Positions 57,722-63,503 of a stretch of 64,000 nucleotides of DNA are shown in pieces. Each line of letters opens with the position of its first letter. Position 1 is the first letter of the stretch. Below the pieces are notes generated by a model. That model was not told the DNA's origin. It made no database searches and was given only the letters and a program-made list of their open reading frames with translations. The position numbers and the translations under genes were made by a program. The stretch comes from Promicromonospora sukumoe (GTDB lineage: Bacteria; Actinomycetota; Actinomycetes; Actinomycetales; Cellulomonadaceae), in the NCBI RefSeq assembly GCF_014137995.1, contig NZ_JACGWV010000001.1, positions 3,720,001 through 3,784,000 on the forward strand, written 5' to 3'.

Positions 57722-58749
57722 CGGGCACTCTCTTCCTGGCTGGTGGACTCGCGCACGAACAGGCGCGGCCCGATGGCGATCTGCCGGGCGGGCTCGGCGA
57801 CGTCGTCGACCCGGTCCAGCACGAGACGCGCGGCGGCGGTGCCGCGCTCGGCCGAGCCGAGCGACACGCTCGTCAGGCTCGGCTGGAAGACGCGGCCGAT
57901 CTCCGTGTCGTCCATCCCGGTGACGGCGAGCGTGCCGGGCACCGAGAGCCCCAGCTCCCGGGCGGCCCGGATCACGCCGATGGCGAGCAGGTCGTTGGCG
58001 GCGACGACGGCGTCGAACGGCCCGGCCGCCGGCCTGCGGGACAGCAGCCGGCGCGCGGCGGCGAGCCCGGCGGCGACGGTGAAGTCCTCGGCGCGCTCGG
58101 TCTCCGCGTGGTCGCCGGCGAACCCGGGCGCGCTCGTGGCGGCGTCGAAACCGCGCTGCCGGGCGGCGCCGGGGGTGGTGTCGAGCGGGCCGTTGACGAA
58201 CCCGAGCCGACGGCGGCCGATCTCCACGAGGTGGGCGACCGCCTGGCCGAGGCCCGCGGCCGAGTCCGTGGAGACGGAGTCGATGCCCTGCTGCTCCAGC
58301 GACCGGCCGATCACGACGACGGGCACGGGCGCCTGGCGGATGGCCTCGACGAGCGCGTCGTCGGTGCGCAGCGGGCTGACGATCAGGCCGTCGACGAAGC
58401 CGCTGCTCAGGCTGCGGACCAGGTCGGTCGTGGAGGCGACCGTGGGGCCTGTGGACATGACGACCACGCGGTAGCCGTGCGGCGCGAGCACCTCGTGGAT
58501 CGCGGTGAGCATCTCGACGTAGACCGGGTTGCCGATGTCGGCGACGGCGAACGCGACCTGGAAGGTCCGCTTCAGGCGCAGCGACCGGCCGATCGCGTCC
58601 GGGCTGTAGCCGAGCTCGGCGGCGGCGGCGCGGACGCGGTCCACCATCTTCTTGCTCGCGCCCGTGCCGTGCAGCGCCCGCGAGGTCGACGCGAGCGACA
58701 CCCCGGCGCGCTCGGCCACCTGGATGAGGGTGGCGCGTGATGACGACAT
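57718..58749 (-). CDS. LacI-family transcriptional regulator
   Basis: 343 residues from ATG at 58749. N-terminal DNA-binding domain TLIQVAERAGVSLASTSRALHGTGASKKMVDRVRAAAAELGYSPDAIGRSLRLKRT with hinge, then a periplasmic-binding-like effector domain (VAFAVADIGNPVYVEMLTAIHEVL, VDGLIVSP, VAANDLLAIGVIRAARELGLSVPGTLAVTGMDDTEIG). It is the first gene of the ten-gene operon and has two near-identical operators in front, so it represses itself and the whole pathway until an inducer is bound. Confidence 0.95.
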   Translation of the reverse strand: MSSSRATLIQVAERAGVSLASTSRALHGTGASKKMVDRVRAAAAELGYSPDAIGRSLRLKRTFQVAFAVADIGNPVYVEMLTAIHEVLAPHGYRVVVMSTGPTVASTTDLVRSLSSGFVDGLIVSPLRTDDALVEAIRQAPVPVVVIGRSLEQQGIDSVSTDSAAGLGQAVAHLVEIGRRRLGFVNGPLDTTPGAARQRGFDAATSAPGFAGDHAETERAEDFTVAAGLAAARRLLSRRPAAGPFDAVVAANDLLAIGVIRAARELGLSVPGTLAVTGMDDTEIGRVFQPSLTSVSLGSAERGTAAARLVLDRVDDVAEPARQIAIGPRLFVRESTSQEESAR

Positions 58750-58784
58750 TGTCACTCCACTTCGTCGTGAGGTCCTACCCGTTT

Positions 58785-58798
58785 TGGAAACGTTTCCA
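58785..58798. promoter_or_regulatory. LacI-type operator O1
   Basis: TGGAAACGTTTCCA is a perfect 14-bp palindrome with the central CG of LacI/GalR-family operators. It lies 36 bp before the regulator start at 58749. Its centre is 33 bp, close to three helical turns, from the second copy, so both can be bound on one DNA face. Confidence 0.9.
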
Positions 58799-58817
58799 GT
58801 TTGTCGCCGTGGCGAAC

Positions 58818-58831
58818 TGGAAACGTTTCCT
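58818..58831. promoter_or_regulatory. LacI-type operator O2
   Basis: TGGAAACGTTTCCT, one mismatch from a perfect palindrome, repeats the site at 58785-58798. Both sites share a flanking AACTGG/CCAGTT extension, which supports a single regulator for both. Confidence 0.88.
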
Positions 58832-58930
58832 GGTGATGGGCAGCAGTGTTGCACCGGGGCGGAGGGGGCGTCAAGCAGCGGGGCGGCGGGGGCCGGCCGG
58901 GGCCGGGGTGGGCGGGGCGGGATGTGCGGG

Positions 58931-59008
58931 ATGTGCGGGTCGGCCGGGCCGGGATGTGCGGGTCGGCCGCGTCGAGTTGTGCTGGTCGGCCACGTCAAGA
59001 TGTGCGCT
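58931..59008. repeat. 23-bp tandem repeat
   Basis: The unit ATGTGCGGGTCGGCC plus 8 variable bases begins at 58931, 58954, 58977 (diverged) and 59000 (partial, ATGTGCGC). The last copy runs straight into palindrome copy 2, whose outer arm GTGCGC is part of the unit. Confidence 0.7.
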
Positions 59009-59073
59009 TCTACCCAGTCATTGGGCCCGAAAACACGGTCAGTTCCCGGCCCAATGACTGGGCAGAAGCGCAC
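59002..59073. repeat. Intergenic palindromic repeat, family 1, copy 2
   Basis: 72-bp inverted repeat. The left arm is GTGCGCTTCTACCCAGTCAT... and the right arm ends ...GACTGGGCAGAAGCGCAC, with near-perfect pairing. It shares the inner TCTACCCAG-N-CATT-GCCCG core with the copy at 692-753 and all of its outer arm with copies 3 and 4. Confidence 0.85.
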
Positions 59074-59185
59074 ATCGTCGGCGGGAGCACGGAGCTACGG
59101 GCGCGGGAGCACGGAGGCGCGGAGCGGTCGAGCACAGAGGTGCGAAACGGGCGGGGCACCTGACCGCGGCAGCCCCGAATCGAAC

Positions 59186-59256
59186 GTGCGCTTCTACCCC
59201 GTCATTACGCCCGGAATCACGCTCGTTTCGGGCCCAATGACTGGGTAGAAGCGCAC
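59186..59256. repeat. Intergenic palindromic repeat, family 1, copy 3
   Basis: Inverted repeat from GTGCGCTTCTACC to GGGTAGAAGCGCAC. It is almost identical to copy 4, 205 bp further on, and is embedded with it in a duplicated segment that also includes the flanking GAGCGGTCGAGCACAGAG. Confidence 0.85.
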
Positions 59257-59390
59257 ATCCGGAGCAGACCCGTGGGGGCGGCGGGAGCTGGTGTCCAGAG
59301 CAGCCGATGCCGGCGCACGGAGGTGCGGAGCGGTCGAGCACAGAGTGGCGGAACGGGCGGGCGCGGGGCCGCGGCGGCCCGGAATCGAAG

Positions 59391-59461
59391 GTGCGCTTCT
59401 ACCCCGTCATTACGCCCGGAATCACGCTCGTTTCGGGCCCAACGACTGGGTAGAAGCGCAC
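59391..59461. repeat. Intergenic palindromic repeat, family 1, copy 4
   Basis: Same arms as copy 3, differing by single bases (ACGACTGGG in place of ATGACTGGG). It ends 27 bp before the stop of the CGNR gene and may terminate that gene's transcript. Confidence 0.85.
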
Positions 59462-59487
59462 ATCTGAAGCGGGTCGGCGCGGCGGGG

Positions 59488-60300
59488 TCAGGCGTGGGGT
59501 GTCGGGGTCGACGTCGGGGTCGTGCGGTGGCGGGAGCGGTAGGCCGAGACCTTGACCCGGTTGCCGCAGGTGCGCATGGCGCACCACTCGCGGCGGTGTC
59601 CGCGGGAGCGGTCGAGGTAGACCTGCGTGCACTCGGGGCGGCCGCACTCGCGCAGCAGGGCGGCGTCGGGGCCGCCCAGGATCTCGACGGCCTCGCGAGC
59701 CACTGCCGCGAGCCCCTGCGCGGCGGTGCCGCTGCGGCGGGTCACCGCGGAACCGAGGACACCAGGACCGCCCGCCCTGCCGACACCGGCACCAGCACCG
59801 TCCGCCTCGGCAGCCCCGGCAACCCCGGCAGCCCCGGCAGCCCCGGCAGCCCCGGCAGCCCCGGCAACATCGAGCTGCACGACGACGGGCGGCGACGCGG
59901 CGTGCCGGTTCAGGACGGCTACGGCCGCCGCGAGCGCGGCCGGCGCCCCCGCCCCGGCCGCCCCAGCCGACACCGCAGACCCCACCGGCGCCGCGAGTGC
60001 GGCGGGAGCAGCCGACCCGGCGCGCGCGCCGGCCTCCGTGGCCTCGGCGGCGGCCGCCAATGCCGCGCGGCCGCCGAGCCGGTCCTCGACGAGCGCGTAG
60101 AGCGACTCGCGCAGCTCCAGCGCCGCCGCGAGGTCGGCCTCGTCGGCGTGGGGGGCGGCGTCGAACATCCCCGACTCGACGAACCAGTCGTCGAGGAGCC
60201 CGGGCGTGCCGAGCTTCTCCGCGGGGACCGGGTTGCGGCGGGCGCGCAGCGTGCCGAGGAAGTCGAGCGCGAGCGTCCCGCAGGGGAAGGCGTGGTTCAC
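59488..60300 (-). CDS. CGNR zinc-finger protein (ABATE domain), putative regulator
   Basis: 270 residues from GTG at 60300, giving VNHAFPCGTLALDFLGTL, close to the usual ABATE start (g-x-LALDF-x-x-T); longer starts would run into the operator copy at 60301. The C-terminal CGNR zinc finger reads LLRECGRPECTQVYLDRSRGHRREWCAMRTCGNRVKVSAYRSR with four zinc-ligand Cys. Between them is a long Ala/Gly-rich linker made of a 9-base tandem repeat. CGNR/ABATE proteins are thought to be stress-linked transcriptional regulators. It probably represses itself and the divergent gene at 60434 through three palindromes. Confidence 0.85.
   Translation of the reverse strand: MNHAFPCGTLALDFLGTLRARRNPVPAEKLGTPGLLDDWFVESGMFDAAPHADEADLAAALELRESLYALVEDRLGGRAALAAAAEATEAGARAGSAAPAALAAPVGSAVSAGAAGAGAPAALAAAVAVLNRHAASPPVVVQLDVAGAAGAAGAAGAAGVAGAAEADGAGAGVGRAGGPGVLGSAVTRRSGTAAQGLAAVAREAVEILGGPDAALLRECGRPECTQVYLDRSRGHRREWCAMRTCGNRVKVSAYRSRHRTTPTSTPTPHA
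59811..59866 (-). repeat. In-frame 9-base tandem repeat in the CGNR gene
   Basis: The plus strand carries five to six nearly perfect copies of CAGCCCCGG (read as GAA tripeptides on the coding strand). Nine is a multiple of three, so gain or loss of units changes only linker length. It lies between the ABATE and CGNR domains. Confidence 0.85.
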
Positions 60301-60321
60301 GTAACCATTCTGAACGGTGAC
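60301..60321. promoter_or_regulatory. GTAACC palindrome, copy 1
   Basis: GTAACC-(9 nt)-GGTGAC, abutting the GTG start of the CGNR gene. One of three 21-bp sites in this divergent promoter; the right half-site is the least conserved of the set. Confidence 0.6.
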
Positions 60322-60341
60322 CGAGTGACGCACAAGTCCAC

Positions 60342-60362
60342 GTAACCAGTTTGACGGGTTAC
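60342..60362. promoter_or_regulatory. GTAACC palindrome, copy 2
   Basis: GTAACC-(9 nt)-GGTTAC, perfect 6-bp outer arms. It is followed by GCAACCTGTG, and the equivalent ACAACCTGAG follows copy 3, so the repeated unit is longer than the palindrome. Confidence 0.75.
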
Positions 60363-60392
60363 GCAACCTGTGCCACAGTTCCTGTCATCGCA

Positions 60393-60413
60393 GTAACCAC
60401 TCAAACTGGTTAC
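60393..60413. promoter_or_regulatory. GTAACC palindrome, copy 3
   Basis: GTAACC-(9 nt)-GGTTAC, 20 bp before the ATG at 60434. Perfect outer arms; its inner bases ACTCAAACT are roughly the reverse complement of AGTTTGACG in copy 2, as expected if the site is read in both directions. Confidence 0.75.
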
Positions 60414-60433
60414 ACAACCTGAGGAGCCTGACC

Positions 60434-60862
60434 ATGACCGCCGTCCGCTTTCACCTCGACTCGACCCTCGCCCCCTCCGCCGCGATGCGGGTGCTGACCG
60501 ACTTCAGCCCCGCCCGCGCCGAGGCCTGGCCCACGATCGACGCCGACCACCTGACGGTCCACGCGCAGGGCGACAGCTGGGCCGAGGTGACCGAGGGCAC
60601 CGCCGCCGCCTGGGAGCGGGCCCGCTACGAGTGGGACGACGAGCGCGGCCGCGTCGACATCACCACACTGGACTCGAAGGTGTTCGGACCCGGCGGTGGC
60701 TGGGTCTTCCAGGTCTCCCCCGACGGGGACGGCAGCCGCATCGACGTCGAGCTGACGCGCCGCCCCCAGACCTTCCAGCGCAAGCTGCTCGCCGCTCTGC
60801 TCCCCCTCGTCGGCCCCGCGTCCCTGAGCAAGTCGTTCGCGGGCCCGCTGCAGGCCAGGTAA
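60434..60862 (+). CDS. SRPBCC-family protein
   Basis: 142 residues from ATG at 60434 with GAGGAGCC before it. Single START/SRPBCC-like helix-grip fold: FHLDSTLAPSAAMRVLTDFSPARAEAWPTIDADHLTVH, SWAEVTEGTAAAWERARYEWD, VDITTLDSKVFGPGGGWVFQVSPDGDGSRIDVELTRR. Ligand unknown. It is divergent from the CGNR regulator and preceded by its operator copies, so it is the likely target gene. About 95 bp of short CAGCAGCACGCACAC repeats separate it from the VOC gene. Confidence 0.85.
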   Translation: MTAVRFHLDSTLAPSAAMRVLTDFSPARAEAWPTIDADHLTVHAQGDSWAEVTEGTAAAWERARYEWDDERGRVDITTLDSKVFGPGGGWVFQVSPDGDGSRIDVELTRRPQTFQRKLLAALLPLVGPASLSKSFAGPLQAR

Positions 60863-60956
60863 CCCCTCCGCCGGCACGCACACCAGCAGCACGCACACCA
60901 GCAGCACGCACCCCAGCAGTACCCATCCAGCACCACCCCAGAACCGGAGAAAGAAC

Positions 60957-61400
60957 ATGGAACTCAAGCTCGAGGTCGTCGTCCTGCCCGTCTCCGACGT
61001 GGACCGCGCCAAGGACTTCTACGCGGGTCTCGGCTGGCGGCTCGACGCCGACTTCGCCACCGAGCGCGGCCTGCGCGTCGTCCAGCTCACGCCGCCCGGC
61101 TCCGCGGCGTCGATCATCTTCGGCGAGCACCTCAGCGACGCCGCACCCGGCTCGGTGCGCGGCCTGCACCTCGTGGTGACGGACCTCGCCGCGGCACGCG
61201 CCGAGCTCGTGGAGCACGGCGCCGACGTCAGCGAGATCTGGCACGACCAGGACGGCGTCTTCCACTGGGCCGGCACCGCGAACCGCGTCCCGGGGCCGCA
61301 CCCCGAGCACGACAGCTACGCGTCGTTCGCCTCGTTCGCCGACTCGGACGGCAACGAGTGGGTGCTCCAGCAGATCGTCGACCGTCTCCCGGGCCGATGA
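60957..61400 (+). CDS. VOC-family protein (glyoxalase/dioxygenase superfamily)
   Basis: 147 residues from ATG at 60957 with CCGGAGAAAGAAC upstream. Paired beta-alpha-beta-beta-beta modules: LEVVVLPVSDVDRAKDFYAGLGWRLDADF, VRGLHLVVTDLAAARAELVEHGADVSEIWH, and SYASFASFADSDGNEWVLQQI with the late metal-binding Glu. The first His ligand position is Val (VVVLPV), so metal binding is uncertain. Possible isomerase, dioxygenase or resistance protein; no specific activity is claimed. Overlaps the next small gene by 4 bp. Confidence 0.88.
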   Translation: MELKLEVVVLPVSDVDRAKDFYAGLGWRLDADFATERGLRVVQLTPPGSAASIIFGEHLSDAAPGSVRGLHLVVTDLAAARAELVEHGADVSEIWHDQDGVFHWAGTANRVPGPHPEHDSYASFASFADSDGNEWVLQQIVDRLPGR

Positions 61401-61633
61401 GCACCGCACCGGACCCGCGGTCGAACGAGATCCTGCTCGACCTGCTCAAGAAGGCCGCCACCGCGCACGGCGTGCACGAGGAGAAGGACCTGGGCGGCGT
61501 CTACGACGAGGCCTGGCCCGAGTGGTACGCCGAGCACATGACGCGCGACCTCGCCGAGCAGGGGTACAAGATCGTCCCCGTCGGCGGCTCCGCCGGCGAG
61601 CCCTCCGACACCCCCGAAGGGGGCACGCGATGA
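61397..61633 (+). CDS. Small conserved-looking protein of unknown function
   Basis: 78 residues from ATG at 61397 (ATGA overlap with the VOC gene). Sequence includes RSNEILLDLLKKAATAHGVHEEKDLGGVYDEAWPEWYAEHMTRDLAEQGYKIV, a pattern of two helices around an aromatic-rich centre. Proteins of this size with WPEWYAEHM occur beside VOC-family genes, as far as I recall, but have no assigned function. Coupled by overlaps on both sides. Confidence 0.75.
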   Translation: MSTAPDPRSNEILLDLLKKAATAHGVHEEKDLGGVYDEAWPEWYAEHMTRDLAEQGYKIVPVGGSAGEPSDTPEGGTR

Positions 61634-62091
61634 GCAGGTCCGACGACGCCGGTGCGCTCGACCGCTCCGAGCAGCTGCTGCGGTCCGCGCCGCCGGGGAC
61701 GATCGAGCAGGTGCACGTCGCCGCCTTCGAGCGGCTGACGCCGGCCGAGCGGGAGGCCGCGTTCGCGCGGCTCTCCGCCGGCACGACCGGCACGACCGGC
61801 ACAGCCGGAACAACAACCACACCCGACCCCGCCGACCGCCCCGCCGACCCGTCCCCCGCCGCCCTCGGCCGGGCGGCGGCCCGGATCGAGGGCCGACGGC
61901 GGGGCGCGCTCGCCCAGGTGCTCGGCACGGACGCGCCCGGGGCCGCCCTGAGCAGCGCCGTCAGCGCCGCGATCCTGGCGACGGTGGCCGGCTACGCGGC
62001 GTCGTCGGCGGCCTGGGACGCATGGGGCGCCGAAGGCGACGAGGAGCCACCGGAGTACGGGGGCGGCGGCATCGGGGACTTCGGCTTCTGA
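61630..62091 (+). CDS. Hypothetical protein with one hydrophobic segment
   Basis: 153 residues from ATG at 61630. An N-terminal helical part (LRSAPPGTIEQVHVAAFERLTPAEREAAFARL) leads to a Thr/Gly repeat (GTTGTTGTAGTTTT), a second helix, and a hydrophobic segment (SSAVSAAILATVAGYAASSAAW) before an acidic, Gly-rich tail (EEPPEYGGGGIGDFGF). Similar LxxLxPxERE-plus-membrane-helix proteins exist in actinobacteria; no role is known to me. Its last 100 bp overlap the convergent cytochrome gene, so one of the two C-termini may be shorter. Confidence 0.7.
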   Translation: MSRSDDAGALDRSEQLLRSAPPGTIEQVHVAAFERLTPAEREAAFARLSAGTTGTTGTAGTTTTPDPADRPADPSPAALGRAAARIEGRRRGALAQVLGTDAPGAALSSAVSAAILATVAGYAASSAAWDAWGAEGDEEPPEYGGGGIGDFGF

Positions 62092-62681
62092 CCCAGCCAG
62101 AGGGCGTGCTCCCGCGCCGCCCACGACCGCCGGACGGACCCGGTGCGCATGCCGCGCCGGGCCTCCGGGTCGGCGACCGCTTTCATGACGTGGCCTGCGA
62201 CGACGGCCACGAGGGCGTAGGCGCCGGCGTCGTGCACCAGCACGACGCCGGCCTGCGGCACGAACCCGAGCGGGAACGTGAACCACAGCAGCAGCCCGGT
62301 GCCGAGCATGACCAGGACGGCACCGGCGAAGAACACGGCCCAGAGCTTCTGGCCGGCGTTGAACTTCCCCGCGAACCGGCCGCGCCGGGGGTCGGACGAG
62401 CGCAGGCTCGCGAGCCACCGCCGGTCGTGGTCAGTAAACCGGTCGAAGCGGCGCAGGTCGGCCCGGAACGGTCCCGACCACAGGCCGAGCAGCACCGGCA
62501 CGGGCAGCAGGAGCCCGGCCCACTCGTGCACGGTCTGGACCAGGGGCCGCCGTCCGACGAGCTGCGCGACGGGCGCCACGTAGAGCGCGAGCGCCGTGAG
62601 CAGGCAGACCAGGAACAGCAGCCCCGTCGCCCGGTGGACCGCCCGTTCGGCGGGGCTGAAGCGGAGCACGCGCTCAGGCAC
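61992..62681 (-). CDS. Cytochrome b/b561-like membrane subunit
   Basis: 229 residues from GTG at 62681, 8 bp inside the molybdopterin gene. Four to five helices with paired His residues suited to two b hemes: FSPAERAVHRATGLLFLV, LVQTVHEWAGLLLPVPVLLG, VVLVHDAGAYALVAVVAGHVMKAV. A conserved FNAGQKLWAVFFAGAVLVMLGTG segment is typical of formate-dehydrogenase-gamma and YedZ-like cytochromes. It would pass electrons between the membrane quinone pool and the molybdopterin protein encoded before it. The Pro/Ser-rich tail overlaps the gene on the other strand. Confidence 0.87.
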   Translation of the reverse strand: MPERVLRFSPAERAVHRATGLLFLVCLLTALALYVAPVAQLVGRRPLVQTVHEWAGLLLPVPVLLGLWSGPFRADLRRFDRFTDHDRRWLASLRSSDPRRGRFAGKFNAGQKLWAVFFAGAVLVMLGTGLLLWFTFPLGFVPQAGVVLVHDAGAYALVAVVAGHVMKAVADPEARRGMRTGSVRRSWAAREHALWLGQKPKSPMPPPPYSGGSSSPSAPHASQAADDAA

Positions 62682-63429
62682 TGACCGGCTCCTCGCCGGG
62701 CAGCCACCCGTCCACGGGATACCCGTAGTCCTCCCAGTAGCCCTGCTGGACCTGGCTGGTGACCTCGATGCCGGAGAGCCACTTGGCCGACTTGTAGAAG
62801 TACATCGGCGCGACGAAGAGCCGCACCGGGCCGCCGCTGTCGTGCGGCACGGGCTCGTCGAACATCCGCAGCGCGACCACGACGTCCGACCGGCGGGCCT
62901 GCTCCAGCGTGAGGCTCTCCGAGTACGCGCCGTCGAAGCAGGTGAACCGGACGGCGGCGCCCTCGTCCCGCACCCCGGCGGCGTCGAGCAGGTCGCGCAG
63001 CAGCACGCCGGTGAACGGCACGTCGTCGACCTGCCAGCCGTCGGTGCAGACGGCGTCGTGCACGACCGTGGTCTGCGGCAGCACCGCGAGCTGGTCGAGC
63101 GTGTACGTGCCGGGGCGGTCGACGAGCCCGCCGACGGTGAGGCGGTACGTCGTCGCGTCCTGGCGCGGCACGGAGCCGACGACACTGAAGTAGCGGAAGC
63201 CCCGGTCGTCCGGCACCGCCGCGGGCGCGTCCCGGGACAGGGCGGCCCGCACGCCGTCCCGCACCGCGGGCCCGACGGCGACGCCCGCGGCGCCCAGGCC
63301 GAGCATCGCCAGCACGATCCGGCGGCCGATCGGGCGCCCGGCCGCGTCCCCGGGTCCGATGTCCCCAGGTCCGTCGTCTCCGGGTCCGACATCCGGGCCG
63401 ACGTCGCCGGGCATTCTTGAGTCGATCAT
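62674..63429 (-). CDS. Molybdopterin-dependent oxidoreductase (sulfite oxidase/YedY family)
   Basis: 251 residues. A Gly/Asp/Pro-rich N-terminal tail is followed by a twin-arginine-like leader (GRRIVLAMLGLGAAGVAVG), consistent with export of the folded cofactor protein or with membrane anchoring. Marks: YRLTVGGLVDRPGTYTLDQLAVLPQTTVVHDAVCTDGW (the single Cys that binds molybdenum), WQVDDVPFTGVLLRDLLDAAG, and VRLFVAPMYFYKSAKWLSGIEV. Its cytochrome b partner overlaps it. The substrate may be an oxidised sulphur or nitrogen compound, as in MsrP-type systems; not provable from sequence. Confidence 0.9.
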   Translation of the reverse strand: MIDSRMPGDVGPDVGPGDDGPGDIGPGDAAGRPIGRRIVLAMLGLGAAGVAVGPAVRDGVRAALSRDAPAAVPDDRGFRYFSVVGSVPRQDATTYRLTVGGLVDRPGTYTLDQLAVLPQTTVVHDAVCTDGWQVDDVPFTGVLLRDLLDAAGVRDEGAAVRFTCFDGAYSESLTLEQARRSDVVVALRMFDEPVPHDSGGPVRLFVAPMYFYKSAKWLSGIEVTSQVQQGYWEDYGYPVDGWLPGEEPVSA

Positions 63430-63463
63430 CCCGCCACCCTCGGACGCCCGGGTCGCGCGCGAA

Positions 63464-63492
63464 CCAGGGTGCGACCCTGGTCCTCACCCTGG
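63464..63492. promoter_or_regulatory. CCAGGG/CCCTGG palindrome before the molybdopterin gene
   Basis: CCAGGG-TGCGA-CCCTGG (63464-63480) and another CCCTGG at 63487-63492, about 35 bp upstream of the ATG at 63429. The spacing equals that in the operator cluster at 28968-28998. It could also terminate the MFS gene that ends at 63504 on the same strand. Confidence 0.5.
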
Positions 63493-63503
63493 CGCGCCGG
63501 GCC

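Larger units (their letters stand above)
58832..59487. other. Noncoding, repeat-rich stretch
   Basis: About 650 bp between the LacI operators and the stop of the CGNR gene. It holds a 23-bp tandem repeat (58931-59008), three family-1 palindromes and a duplication with 205-bp offset. Open frames across it are repeat-derived and Arg/Gly-rich; I see no gene. Confidence 0.8.

Noticed and set aside
58931..59461. Possible CRISPR array suggested by regularly recurring sequence
   Set aside because: The repeats are a 23-bp tandem unit without spacers and a few palindromes at irregular 184- and 205-bp offsets; no cas genes.
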